Shown in pieces: positions 9,401 to 17,419 of a DNA stretch of 64,000 nucleotides. Under the pieces are notes generated by a model, which worked only from the letters and a program-made list of their open reading frames with translations, did no database searches and was not told the origin of the DNA. Made by a program: the position numbers and the translations under genes. Numbering within the stretch: the first letter of the stretch is position 1; the number at the start of each line of letters is the position of its first letter. This DNA comes from Rhodococcus sp. PAMC28707 (GTDB taxonomy: Bacteria; Actinomycetota; Actinomycetes; Mycobacteriales; Mycobacteriaceae), in assembly GCF_004795915.1 (NCBI RefSeq), contig NZ_CP039253.1:62001-126000 (forward strand), in the 5' to 3' direction.

Positions 9401-10658
9401 TGCCCGCAAAGATCTACTCGCCATCCTTGGTGTGCACGAGCTCTATTCCTGGCCCTCGTCCGACTCCGCGTGGCTCACTGTCGAACAGATCCTCTACCGA
9501 ATTCAGAGTGCCTCGTCACCGGATGACGAGATTTCGGTGCTGCCACCGGTGGTGCACCAACTCCACTCGGCGCTCGACGAGGCCACCGCGTCGGTCAAGG
9601 CCGGCGACTCCTACCGCAAGAGCACGCGGACTGCGTTGACCGGTGCTCTGCAGGAATTCGACTCACAGCTGGCGTCGTCCGGGCAGGACTACCGGTTGCA
9701 GTGGGATGCACCAGACGGACTGACCATCGTTCGTGTGCAGGACGAGCAAGGATTCACCTCGGTCGGCGAGTTCGCTCACCGTATCGGTGACGCGCGGTCG
9801 AATCAGGAGACGTTGCTCACCGAACACGAGCGTCGAATTCTCGAGGATGCGCTGTTGACCGGCTTGGCGCAGCAGATCCACGAACGCACCGTCGATGCCC
9901 GCGAGCTCATCGCGCAGATGTCTTCCGAGATGAAGCGACGGAAGATGTCCTCTGGCAACACGATCGGTGTGCATTGGGTCCTCGCGGACAATCTCGACGA
10001 AGGCGCACGAGCGATCTCGAAGCTACTCGATCGTGACGCGTCCGGACTGAATTCGGACGACCTCGCCTCCATGCGAGCACATTTCGCGTCCGAGATCAGA
10101 ATCGCGCGCGCGGCACACCCGGAACGTTCATACCCCGAGATTCTGTCCTCCACGCTCGACTACCGCCGTTGGCGGGTCTTCTCGTTCACGCTCATTCGCG
10201 GCGACGGTACCGAGGATCGCCTGACGGTCGCGCGACACAGCGCGTTGTCCGGCGGTGAGCAATCGGTGTCTCTACATCTACCGTTGTTCGCGGCCGCGCA
10301 CGTCATGCTGTCCTCGGCCGATCCGCACGCACCCCGGTTGCTGGCACTCGACGAAGCCTTTGCCGGCGTCGATGACAACGGTCGTAGTGAACTGCTCGGG
10401 CTCAGCGTGCAGTTCGATCTGGATCTGTTCATGACGGGCTACGATCTGTGGATCACCTACTCCGATGTCCCCGGGTGTGCGCACTACGACCTCGCGCATT
10501 CGACAGCGGAAAACACTGTCAGCGCAGCGTTACTCGTCTGGGAGAACGGTGAACTGTTCGCCGAACACGATGGTTCCGATCTAGCCGCCGCTCTGGGTTC
10601 GCCGTTGACACGACGCGTGCCCACTCACGCCGAAGGCGGTCTCGAATTTGTCCGGTAA
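6477..10658 (+). CDS. jetC: Wadjet component JetC, SMC-like ATPase (TIGR02680 family)
   Basis: This is the 1393-residue SMC-like motor of the Jet complex, which loops circular DNA by ATP hydrolysis so that JetD can cut it. Walker A GPNGSGKT is at about residues 37-44, the ABC signature LSGGEQ at about 1257, and Walker B LLALDEAF at about 1286-1293. Between the heads are two long Ala/Glu/Arg-rich coiled coils (about 250-560 and 690-960) around a non-helical hinge-like part (about 580-680, containing GLVGAPLWQLVRF). The ATG begins immediately after the jetB stop. The length is as expected for the family and no frameshift is seen. Confidence 0.92.
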   Translation: MTAHAQRFRPTRAGIINLWDYRDQEFSFADGRLVLRGPNGSGKTKALEVLFPFVLDGRIEPRRLNPFAGEERTMKSNLLYRGQESAHSYVWMEFGRGSREDPESVTVGIGMRASRQNDKVTRWYFVADGRVGVDFSLLGSDDRPLTKKQLGDRLGTDALTDRPVDYRAAIDARMFGLGAQRYDQLINLILTLRRPQLAKNLDPKGLSQALTDGLRPLDEQLVLEAARSFSDMEEVGRALEGLTRADQAATTFVGVYAKYLRVQARSDVEQISRRLESVTHATTAHFAAAALKERRLSERAAAEKRFDDAERGLDQALADRETLQRSSAYEGKQQLDDLAESAAKLKISAAQQSERAGKAQADLAQRSTEAIDAESSVRDSVAALTRAEDDLQIAAEDAGIAWASMPASARTDQFSTALRGHAEERDGDVRAVREALSTVEKAMTERARADRSASRARELLEAARASVTEAEAAVELARAQYASGLRSWWAEKSTQYSAAGITVAAFDSLDAAVPHIGEDDAPSLDAVLAEASAEGLENVRGRRTQAGAAAAALTEELASMRAEHDLVTAQRDDAPPPFAARTSSRDGLVGAPLWQLVRFADGVEPAVAAGVESALQAANLLDGWISPTGALGSMESDQFLVGVPKAERPTGRTLADVLEIEPGTDVPEAVVRDVLTSIALLEETGASKNAVTSICIDGRYWQGVQRGRHVKPDAEYIGATARARRRATRLAELDTSIETAGMSLAAAREEEQSATELLRRLAVAAKNLPKVSGIVKAQKTVTESAGALRTSQAGSTAADSELDQAIAELSAKERHLRSTAVAHRTPHSARDIDSLAAAIRHFENQGGLVLRRRGEHVREAERAREAQNRLEESTGLAEELAEESAIAQENHLQQVQRLDILTEKLGSTAEQINADLEKAREKIEACKVEQRAARKADKEAGEAIGKAEGACNTAQEGLRAALTETLDDTARLAPYARKDLLAILGVHELYSWPSSDSAWLTVEQILYRIQSASSPDDEISVLPPVVHQLHSALDEATASVKAGDSYRKSTRTALTGALQEFDSQLASSGQDYRLQWDAPDGLTIVRVQDEQGFTSVGEFAHRIGDARSNQETLLTEHERRILEDALLTGLAQQIHERTVDARELIAQMSSEMKRRKMSSGNTIGVHWVLADNLDEGARAISKLLDRDASGLNSDDLASMRAHFASEIRIARAAHPERSYPEILSSTLDYRRWRVFSFTLIRGDGTEDRLTVARHSALSGGEQSVSLHLPLFAAAHVMLSSADPHAPRLLALDEAFAGVDDNGRSELLGLSVQFDLDLFMTGYDLWITYSDVPGCAHYDLAHSTAENTVSAALLVWENGELFAEHDGSDLAAALGSPLTRRVPTHAEGGLEFVR

Positions 10659-11877
10659 CGAAGAACTCGGATGGCGAAACACGCCGGAACTCGACGCACT
10701 CTTGGCCGCCGCGCGCAAGAAGTTGGAGTCGAACTACCTGAAGGTCGGTGGCAACATCACCGTGCACCTGGGTGAGCCGGCAGAGCTGTGGCGATTGTGC
10801 AGTGCAATCTCTCGATCCAGTACCGGCCTGCACAGCCGCGCCCAGACTACGAAACTCGATCTCGCCCGTTTCGACGAATGGCTTACCCACCCACGAAACG
10901 GTGGGATCGGCCTGATCGCAACTCTCGACGCCGTCGCTCCGCTACAGGACAGAAAGCAGATCGCATCCGACAAGGCCGAGGTCAAGGCCACTGCACTCGC
11001 CGATGCGCGGGCTCTACTCGCCGAAACAACCGACGACGACTGGGCCGAGCATTGGTTGTCCTCGTTGCTGAATCAGGACGGCACACTCGGAGGACGCGTG
11101 GCCGTCGACGCCCTACGGGTGGCTGCACGGGTGTTGGCGTGCCTTCCCGTCGACGGCTTGTCGTTGACCGAACTCGCCGAATACGCGTGCGGGGACACCA
11201 AGGCGCTGTCCTCCGGTGGTGCCCCACGTCTCGTTCTCGACGCACTCTCGCTCCGCGAAGGGATACCCCGTCCAGTCGACCCCGTCGGCATTCGGCTGCT
11301 GTGGGAAACCGCCGGAGTCTCGGTCGACGCACTGTCCAGCCGGGTTCTGGTGTTCGGGTATCGAGTCGACGAAACGCATACCGTCGGACGGTGGCTGAAC
11401 GACGCTGCAGACGCCGGGATTGCGTTCCCACTCACCCTCGACATGGCCTCGCGCGGCCCGCTCACCAACGTCGCAGATCGAATTTACGTGTGCGAGAACG
11501 TCGCAGTCGTAGCGGCAGCCGCTCGATCGTTGGGAAGTCGTTCTGCGACTCTCGTCTGCACCGATGGCCAGCCGTCGGCTGCGCTGCACAAACTACTCTC
11601 GGGCGTGCGGGCAGGCACCGAACTTTTCTGGCGCAACGACTTCGATTGGCCAGGCCTGCAGATGACCGCCCGCGCCCGCTCGCGCTACAACGCAGTCCCG
11701 TGGCGGATGGATGCGCAGTCGTATGTTCGTGCGCTCGACGCGCGAAATTCCGAACCGTTGAAAGGTCATCCGGGGCCGAGTGAGTGGGATCCTGATCTTG
11801 CGGCGGCGATGCACGAGTCGGGCCGCGCGGTAATGGAAGAGCGTCTCGTGCCCGACCTTCTCCTCGACCTGGCGTAG
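10648..11877 (+). CDS. jetD: Wadjet component JetD, DUF2399 (TIGR02679) toprim-type nuclease
   Basis: JetD is the nuclease of the Wadjet system. It carries a topoisomerase VI-like toprim fold and cleaves DNA extruded by JetABC. In this 409-residue protein the C-terminal DUF2399 domain shows the toprim acidic motifs: the CEN glutamate (about residues 280-282) and NDFDWPGLQ (about 331-339, the DxD position). The N-terminal half is probably the DUF3323-type arm. The start is a TTG at 10648 inside the jetC end, overlapping it by 11 bases. No nearby ATG or GTG keeps the conserved N-terminus, so TTG is preferred. A perfect inverted repeat follows the stop. Confidence 0.87.
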   Translation: MSGNEELGWRNTPELDALLAAARKKLESNYLKVGGNITVHLGEPAELWRLCSAISRSSTGLHSRAQTTKLDLARFDEWLTHPRNGGIGLIATLDAVAPLQDRKQIASDKAEVKATALADARALLAETTDDDWAEHWLSSLLNQDGTLGGRVAVDALRVAARVLACLPVDGLSLTELAEYACGDTKALSSGGAPRLVLDALSLREGIPRPVDPVGIRLLWETAGVSVDALSSRVLVFGYRVDETHTVGRWLNDAADAGIAFPLTLDMASRGPLTNVADRIYVCENVAVVAAAARSLGSRSATLVCTDGQPSAALHKLLSGVRAGTELFWRNDFDWPGLQMTARARSRYNAVPWRMDAQSYVRALDARNSEPLKGHPGPSEWDPDLAAAMHESGRAVMEERLVPDLLLDLA

Positions 11878-11892
11878 TTCTATGGGGACGGT

Positions 11893-11923
11893 TGATCCCG
11901 GGTGCCGAAACGCCCCGGGATCA
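11893..11923. terminator. Inverted repeat between convergent jetD and mshC
   Basis: TGATCCCGGG (11893-11902) and CCCGGGATCA (11914-11923) form a perfect 10-bp stem with an 11-base loop, 15 bases after the jetD stop and 20 bases after the mshC stop on the other strand. The convergent setting suggests a bidirectional terminator. There is no T-run, which is common in high-GC actinobacteria. Confidence 0.6.
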
Positions 11924-11943
11924 CAGCCGGTTCGAAAGGCGTA

Positions 11944-13185
11944 TCAGCGTAAAGGCACGCCGAGGAGTGCGTCGACGGCGTCGGCGAATGCACCGGGAGC
12001 GGTGGTGTCCGATCCCCCGCGCTCGACGGCGAAACTTGCCCACGCATCAAGTGCATCGAGAGCCCTCGGTGTGTCCAGATCGTCGGCCAAGTGCTGACGT
12101 AGGCGAACTACTGCGTCGTCGGCGCTGGCGGCCGACCCCAGTGCAGCTGCCTTGCGCCACAACGCCAACCGGGTATGTGCACGTTCGAGAACTTCGTCCG
12201 TCCACGGACGATCCTGACGGTAGTGCCCGGACAACAGACCCAACCGAACTGCAGCCGAATCGACATTGTCGGCGCGAAGCTTCGACACGAACACGAGGTT
12301 GCCGCGACTCTTCGACATCTTCTCGCCGTCCAGACCGATCATCCCGGTGTGCACATAATGCCGAGCGAACCGACCGCCACCGGATACAGCTTCGGCGTGC
12401 GCGGCCGAGAACTCGTGGTGCGGGAAGATGAGGTCGCTGCCGCCACCTTGCACATCGAAACCGGTCCCGATGCGATTGAGCGCAATTGCCGAGCACTCGA
12501 TGTGCCAGCCCGGCCGGCCAGGACCGAACGGAGACGGCCACGACGGCTCACCCTTGCGCTCTGCACGCCACAGGAGAGCATCGATCGAGTCCTTTTTGCC
12601 TACTCGGTCCGGGTCGCCTCCACGCTCGGCGAAGAACTTGTCCATCGTCGCCCGGTCGTAACCCGACTCGTAACCGAACTCGGGCGTGGCGTCCGCACGG
12701 AAATACACATCGGGATACTCGGCGTCGTCGACGACATATGCCGCACCCGAGGCGACCAGCTTCTCGACCATGTCGATGACCTCGTCGATGGATTCGACAG
12801 CACCGATGTAATCACGCGGAGGCAGAACTCGAAGCGCCTCCATGTCCTCACGGAACAAGGCGATCTCACGATTACCCAGGTCGATCCAGCTTTCGCCGTC
12901 GCGGTCGGCTCGTTCGAAAAGTGGGTCGTCCACATCGGTGACGTTCTGCACGTAATGCACCTCGTGACCCGCGTCGCGCCACAGTCGGTTTACCAGGTCG
13001 AACGTCAGATATGTCGCGGCATGACCGAGATGCGTCGCGTCGTACGGGGTGATTCCACACACGTACATCTTCGCCACTTTGCCGGGTGTGACCGGTCGCA
13101 CTTGCCGATCTGCCGTGTCGTAGAGCCGGAGCGTAGGCCCCTGGCCGGGGATCGAGGGAACGGCTGGTTCGGACCAAGACTGCAT
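11944..13185 (-). CDS. mshC: Mycothiol ligase: L-cysteine:1D-myo-inositol 2-amino-2-deoxy-alpha-D-glucopyranoside ligase
   Basis: MshC joins cysteine to GlcN-inositol using ATP, the third committed step of mycothiol synthesis. It is a cysteinyl-tRNA-synthetase paralogue. The 413-residue protein begins with the family's typical MQSW and carries the zinc-site YVCGITPYD segment (about residues 41-49), the HIGH-like HLGHAATY motif (about 53-60) and KMSKSRGN (about 287-294). At 413 residues it is shorter than true CysRS, as expected for MshC because the anticodon-binding region is reduced. Upstream are three genes that often travel with it in actinobacteria. The cysQ gene that I recall beside mshC in M. 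tuberculosis is not present in this window. Confidence 0.95.
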   Translation of the reverse strand: MQSWSEPAVPSIPGQGPTLRLYDTADRQVRPVTPGKVAKMYVCGITPYDATHLGHAATYLTFDLVNRLWRDAGHEVHYVQNVTDVDDPLFERADRDGESWIDLGNREIALFREDMEALRVLPPRDYIGAVESIDEVIDMVEKLVASGAAYVVDDAEYPDVYFRADATPEFGYESGYDRATMDKFFAERGGDPDRVGKKDSIDALLWRAERKGEPSWPSPFGPGRPGWHIECSAIALNRIGTGFDVQGGGSDLIFPHHEFSAAHAEAVSGGGRFARHYVHTGMIGLDGEKMSKSRGNLVFVSKLRADNVDSAAVRLGLLSGHYRQDRPWTDEVLERAHTRLALWRKAAALGSAASADDAVVRLRQHLADDLDTPRALDALDAWASFAVERGGSDTTAPGAFADAVDALLGVPLR

Positions 13186-13209
13186 GAAGACGAGCCTAAC
13201 GGAGAGGCT

Positions 13210-14043
13210 TCAGAAGGCGGGCCACGGTATCGGCCTGCTCGATCGCGGCTCCGGCATCACCGGATGTGCCACGAGCGCACGGGCTCGGCCGAGCAGGGCC
13301 TCGATCTCCTCGTCGGTGATGTGCCCACGAATTCGTGGTTCGACGACAGTGGCGAACGACTCTACGAAAGCGACGACGTCGGACATCGCAGCGTCGTCGA
13401 TAGCGGTGCCGGCCCAACCCCACAGCACCGTTCGAAGCTTGTTCTGCGAGTGCAGACAAATGCCGTGGTCGACGCCGTAGACATATCCGTCCACCCCTTC
13501 GAGTGCGTGGCCGCCCTTCCGGTCGGCGTTGTTGATGAGTACATCCAGCACAGCCATCCGCTGCAGACGAGGATCGTCGGCATGAATGAGCGAGACTTCC
13601 TCGCCATCGCCGTCGTAAGCCTGCATGACCGGTATCCATCCGGTCGGAACGAGGTCCGGCCTGCAGATATCGACCAGGTCGAACGTGCGGCCGTGCTCCC
13701 CGTCGCGGTCCGGCGTGTCGATCCACCGTTGCACCATCCCCGGGCCGAACGGACCGTCCCGAAGAATCGTGGTCGGAATCACATTCCAACCCAAAGAGTC
13801 CGACACCTCGTAGGACGCGATCTCTCGCCCGGCCAAGGTCCCATCGGGAAAGTCCCAAAGCGGCACTTCTCCGCGAACAGGCTTGTAGACGCACCGAACC
13901 GTGGACGTCTCACCGTCATCCCCGGTGCCCGTTGCCTCGCAGACCAACGTCGCGTTGCTGGCCGACACCACTCGACCGATGATGGTCAACTCACCGGTTT
14001 CCATCACCTTGCGGCCCGCGAACGGCGGCCGGTCTTCGGTCAA
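13210..14043 (-). CDS. SCO1664 family protein (TIGR03843), PI3/4-kinase-like fold
   Basis: This 277-residue protein matches the actinobacterial SCO1664/Rv2133c-type family, whose biochemical role is not established. The sequence resembles a phosphatidylinositol-kinase-like core: a VCRYKPV-like lysine segment written here as VRCVYKPVRGE (about residues 49-59), and the catalytic-type stretch VLDVLINNADRKGGH (about 165-179) followed by VYGVDHGICLH (about 188-198). The first codon is a TTG overlapping the DUF3090 stop; an ATG at 14004 (METGEL) is an alternative start. The three genes 13210-15394 form a tight minus-strand set leading to mshC. Confidence 0.8.
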   Translation of the reverse strand: MTEDRPPFAGRKVMETGELTIIGRVVSASNATLVCEATGTGDDGETSTVRCVYKPVRGEVPLWDFPDGTLAGREIASYEVSDSLGWNVIPTTILRDGPFGPGMVQRWIDTPDRDGEHGRTFDLVDICRPDLVPTGWIPVMQAYDGDGEEVSLIHADDPRLQRMAVLDVLINNADRKGGHALEGVDGYVYGVDHGICLHSQNKLRTVLWGWAGTAIDDAAMSDVVAFVESFATVVEPRIRGHITDEEIEALLGRARALVAHPVMPEPRSSRPIPWPAF

Positions 14044-14633
14044 AGCTCTTCGCCAAGTTCGCCGACCGAACCGAAGGTGGCGTCTCGTTTGTATCCGTTC
14101 GATCGAATACAGGTGTGTCCGTCTTGAGTCAGCGGCTCACCACACAAGGGGCACGGCGCACGGCCGGCAGCGATCACCCGCTCGGAACGAAGTGCGAACT
14201 CCCGGGCCGCGAGCGGCGTCAGGAAGACCCGGACTGCATCAGGACCTTCGTCGGTGTCATCGAGGACGACAGACTCGTCGACCTCGACCTCACTGATAGC
14301 CAGGAGTTCTACCACCACCGCGTTCGCATCCGCGTCCCAGCCCAGACCCATGGTCCCGACCCGAAACTCGGTATCGATCGGAGTCATCAACGGACTCGTG
14401 TCGCCCAGTTCGGTTTCCTCGGGCGGGAACTCCGCGCCGAACCTTCGTTGAACTTCGTCCAGCAGCAAACCTATCCGGTCAGCGAGAACCTGCACCTGCT
14501 GCTTTTCGAGCGCGACCGAGACGACGCGAGCGTCGTGGACTGCCTGCAGAAAGAACGAACGATCGCCTGGCTCTCCCACGGTTCCCGCGACAAAACGATC
14601 AGGGGTGCGGAAAACATGTATTGCGCGTGGCAT
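14040..14633 (-). CDS. DUF3090 family protein (TIGR03847)
   Basis: This conserved actinobacterial protein of unknown function has 197 residues, the usual length. The N-terminus MPRAIHVFRTPDRF is typical. The C-terminus carries a zinc-finger-like CPLCGEPL (about residues 160-167) paired with HTC (about 172-174), suggesting metal or nucleic acid binding; that is inference. A good Shine-Dalgarno, AGGAGG, lies just before the ATG on the minus strand. It overlaps the SCO1664-like gene by four bases, so the two are cotranslated. In related genomes it sits between a histidine phosphatase and the SCO1664 gene, as here. Confidence 0.88.
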   Translation of the reverse strand: MPRAIHVFRTPDRFVAGTVGEPGDRSFFLQAVHDARVVSVALEKQQVQVLADRIGLLLDEVQRRFGAEFPPEETELGDTSPLMTPIDTEFRVGTMGLGWDADANAVVVELLAISEVEVDESVVLDDTDEGPDAVRVFLTPLAAREFALRSERVIAAGRAPCPLCGEPLTQDGHTCIRSNGYKRDATFGSVGELGEEL

Positions 14634-14654
14634 TGCACCTCCTGGAGCTACATT

Positions 14655-14680
14655 CTCGGACCCGAAAACTCGGACCCGAA
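14655..14680. repeat. Tandem 12-bp repeat upstream of the DUF3090 gene
   Basis: CTCGGACCCGAA occurs at 14655-14666 and again at 14669-14680, a 14-base period, in the 71-base gap between the histidine phosphatase gene and the DUF3090 start. The copies are identical. It could be a paired regulatory site or a simple duplication; the sequence alone does not decide. Confidence 0.6.
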
Positions 14681-14704
14681 CTTCATTATCCGCTATCGCC
14701 GGGC

Positions 14705-15394
14705 CTACGTTCCAGAACCGCCACCGGGCACCGCGTCGGAGTCCATGCTCGACGCCGTCGGCACCGCAGGTACCAACGCGGTCAAGTCGAGGCCAGTGTC
14801 GTTCGTCCGAAGCACGAACGGCCTGGTCGAGCTGTACCGGACGACACTGACAGAGGCAGGATCGGCGACGATACGTTGGAACGAATCCAAGTGGCAGCCC
14901 AATGCATCGGCGAGGATCGATTTGATGACGTCACCGTGTGAGCACGCCACCCAGAGGACGTCACGGCCGTACTCCTCGGCGAGACGCGCGTCGTGTTCCC
15001 GGATTGCGAAGACTGCCCTCGACTGCACCTGAGCCAGTCCCTCGCCACCAGGGAATACCGCTGCGGACGGGTGTTGCTGGACCACCTTCCACAGCGGTTC
15101 CTTCACTAGATCCTTGATCGATTTTCCCGTCCACGACCCGTAATCGACCTCGATCAGCCGTTCGTCGACCGTCGGAGTCAGACCGCGCCGGGCGGCAAGA
15201 GGTGCCACCGTTTGCTCACACCGCTGCAGCGGTGAGTGCACGATCTCCTCGACCGGGAGCCCGCCCAATCTCTCCGCAACATGAGCGGCCTGTTCCAGTC
15301 CGCGTTCGTCGAGTGCGACCCCGGACGACCGCCCTGCCAGAGCGCCCGCAGTATTCGCCGTCGAGCGGCCGTGCCGCAGCAAGATCACCGTCAT
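14705..15394 (-). CDS. Histidine phosphatase family protein, MSMEG_4193 type (TIGR03848)
   Basis: This 229-residue protein is a phosphoglycerate-mutase-like histidine phosphatase. The catalytic RHG motif (LLRHGRS) is at residues 5-11, a second arginine lies in SPLQRCEQT (about 54-62), the catalytic acid lies in the IEVDYGSWTG stretch (about 81-90), and the second histidine is in ACSHGDV (about 151-157). The true substrate is unknown. The C-terminal 25 residues are Pro/Ser/Gly-rich and not conserved-looking. It is the first gene of the set with DUF3090 and the SCO1664-like gene. Confidence 0.88.
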   Translation of the reverse strand: MTVILLRHGRSTANTAGALAGRSSGVALDERGLEQAAHVAERLGGLPVEEIVHSPLQRCEQTVAPLAARRGLTPTVDERLIEVDYGSWTGKSIKDLVKEPLWKVVQQHPSAAVFPGGEGLAQVQSRAVFAIREHDARLAEEYGRDVLWVACSHGDVIKSILADALGCHLDSFQRIVADPASVSVVRYSSTRPFVLRTNDTGLDLTALVPAVPTASSMDSDAVPGGGSGT

Positions 15395-15421
15395 GGAACC
15401 CAGCCTAGGGCGTCTGACGAA

Positions 15422-16267
15422 TCAGGTGGCCGACACCACGCCCGCAGACAGCAGCGCCATCACGCCGATGCCGAGCACGATGCGATAACCGACGAACCAG
15501 TACAGCGAGTGATTCGCAACGAACTTCAGCAGCCATGCGATCGAGGCGTAGCCGAGTGCGAACGCGACGATGGTCGCGACCAGCAACTGTGGGCCGGAGG
15601 CGTTGAGACCTTCACCGGCCGGCTCGAATGCATCGGGCAGCGAGAACAGGCCGGACGCAGTCACAGCCGGTATGGCGAGCAGGAACGAGAACCGCACGGC
15701 TGCTTCGCGTTCGAGGCCCATGAACAGGCCTGCACTTGTAGTGGCGCCCGACCGCGACACCCCGGGAATCAACGCCAGACATTGCGCGGCACCCATCACG
15801 AGCCCGTCCCGTGTAGTGATCTTGTCGAGTGGTCGCTTCTTGGAACCGAGGAACTCGGCGACTGCGATGACGATGGCGAACACGATGAGCATCGTTGCGA
15901 TGAGCCACAAGTTGCGGGCCCCGGTTCGGATCTGGTCTTTGAACAGGATCCCCAACAGCCCGATCGGGATGGTGGCAATGATCACGTACCAACCGAGCCG
16001 ATAGTCGAGGTCGCGCGCAGCCTTGTCGAGTATGCCGCGGAACCATGCCTTGACGATTCTCACGATGTCGCGCCAGAAAAACACGAGCACCGCCGCTTCG
16101 GTTCCGAGTTGTGTGACAGCTGTGAACGAAGCTCCTGCATCGGACCCGAAAAAGACGCTCGAGACGATTCGTAGGTGTCCTGACGACGATATCGGTAGGA
16201 ACTCGGTCAACCCCTGAACTGCGCCGAGGATGACTGCCTGAAGCCAACTCATGGACTCACCGATCAT
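15422..16267 (-). CDS. uppP: Undecaprenyl-diphosphatase, BacA/UppP family
   Basis: This integral membrane enzyme dephosphorylates undecaprenyl diphosphate to recycle the lipid carrier for peptidoglycan and arabinogalactan synthesis; loss or gain alters bacitracin tolerance. Family motifs are clear: [13 protein letters not shown] (about residues 19-31) and PGVSRSGAT (about 165-173), with about eight hydrophobic segments. I chose the ATG at 16267 because a strong GGGGAGG lies seven bases upstream. The ATG at 16252 (MSWLQAV) is the start most homologues would suggest. An open frame running further upstream to 16390 is not supported. M. tuberculosis has the equivalent gene (Rv2136c) at this place in its order. 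Confidence 0.93.
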   Translation of the reverse strand: MIGESMSWLQAVILGAVQGLTEFLPISSSGHLRIVSSVFFGSDAGASFTAVTQLGTEAAVLVFFWRDIVRIVKAWFRGILDKAARDLDYRLGWYVIIATIPIGLLGILFKDQIRTGARNLWLIATMLIVFAIVIAVAEFLGSKKRPLDKITTRDGLVMGAAQCLALIPGVSRSGATTSAGLFMGLEREAAVRFSFLLAIPAVTASGLFSLPDAFEPAGEGLNASGPQLLVATIVAFALGYASIAWLLKFVANHSLYWFVGYRIVLGIGVMALLSAGVVSAT

Positions 16268-16478
16268 CCTCGAACCTCCCCGAAGGTCGACGAGAGCAGA
16301 GGGGTTCGGCTGAGGAAAGGTGCGCAATTCACGGCCCGACGGTACCTGGCGCGGCTCGCCCGGATCGACCGACACTCGCACCGCCGCCACCGGCGCACTA
16401 CTCTGCTCACCTGGCGCCGTTTTCGTGATCGACTCAGAAAACCGACACCATCACAATCGACAAGGAATGTTGAAAACT

Positions 16479-17411
16479 ATGAAGCAGCGATCAGTCGGCT
16501 CCAGTGGCCTGCGCGTGTCGAGGATCGGGCTCGGCACGCTCGGATGGGGCAGCGGCACCGACGGTGACGACGCGGCTGCCCAACTCGCTGCCTTCGCCGA
16601 CGCCGGGGGAACACTGGTCGACACCTCACCCGTATACGGGGATGGACGAGCGCAACGAGTGCTCGCGGAGGTCCTCGACGACGTGGTCCCGCGCTCGAAC
16701 CTCATCGTGAGCAGTGCAGCCGGTATCGAAACCGCGAGCGGCCACTACCGCATCGACTGCTCTCGGCGCGCACTACTCGGCCAACTCGATGCGACGCTGC
16801 GTGATTTGGGTACCGACTACCTCGATCTGTGGCAGGTGGCGGCGTGGGATGCGAGCACGCCCGTGGACGAGATCGCGTCCACCTTGGACTACGCCGTATC
16901 GAGCGGAAAAGTCCGCTATGTCGGAGCACGTGGCTATCTCGGCTGGCAACTCGCGACTGCGGCTGGAGCCGCGAGCGCAGGCCGCATCGTCGCCACGCAG
17001 GCCGAGTATTCGCTTCTTGCTCGCGGGATCGAGGACGAACTGCTGCCGGCCGCGCGTCATCACGGTGTCGGCATCCTCGCTGCCGTCCCTTTGGCCGGCG
17101 GAGTACTGACCGGAAAATACCGAAATGGCACGCCGGCGGACTCGCGAGGTGCCGACGATCTCCACGCAGGATCGCTTGCCGGTTACCTCACCGACGCTGC
17201 CGTCAACGTCGTCGATGCGGCCGTCATGGCCGCAAGTGGCCTGCAAACTTCACCTCTGGCAGTGGCCTTGGCCTGGGCACGCGATCGCCCGGGTGTGAGC
17301 TCGGCGATAGTCGGAGCCAGGGACCTCGCGCAATTGACCGGGGTACTCGTCGCGGAAGACCTCGAGTTGCCTGCGGCAATCACTTCGGCGTTGGACGACG
17401 TCAGTAGCTGA
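16479..17411 (+). CDS. Aldo/keto reductase
   Basis: This 310-residue protein is an NADPH-dependent aldo/keto reductase of the Tas/YajO-like group. It begins MKQRSVGSSGLRVSRIGLGT, has the Asp-Thr-Ser-Pro-x-Tyr segment DTSPVYGDGRAQ (about residues 49-60, catalytic Asp and Tyr), and near the end SSAIVGARDLAQL, a cofactor-binding signature of the family. The start at 16479 gives the conserved N-terminus; the in-frame ATG at 16467 (MLKTM) directly abuts AAGGA and is too close to be served by it. The gene is divergent from uppP with about 210 bases between starts. The physiological substrate is unknown. Confidence 0.85.
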   Translation: MKQRSVGSSGLRVSRIGLGTLGWGSGTDGDDAAAQLAAFADAGGTLVDTSPVYGDGRAQRVLAEVLDDVVPRSNLIVSSAAGIETASGHYRIDCSRRALLGQLDATLRDLGTDYLDLWQVAAWDASTPVDEIASTLDYAVSSGKVRYVGARGYLGWQLATAAGAASAGRIVATQAEYSLLARGIEDELLPAARHHGVGILAAVPLAGGVLTGKYRNGTPADSRGADDLHAGSLAGYLTDAAVNVVDAAVMAASGLQTSPLAVALAWARDRPGVSSAIVGARDLAQLTGVLVAEDLELPAAITSALDDVSS

Positions 17412-17419
17412 CCGCGTGC

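Noticed and set aside
3059..11943. A mobile element carrying the Jet operon
   Set aside because: No integrase, transposase, terminal repeats or duplicated tRNA end was found at either side.
12175..14127. 650-codon plus-strand open frame across mshC and the SCO1664-like gene
   Set aside because: Both minus-strand genes have intact family motifs, so this long frame is a shadow.
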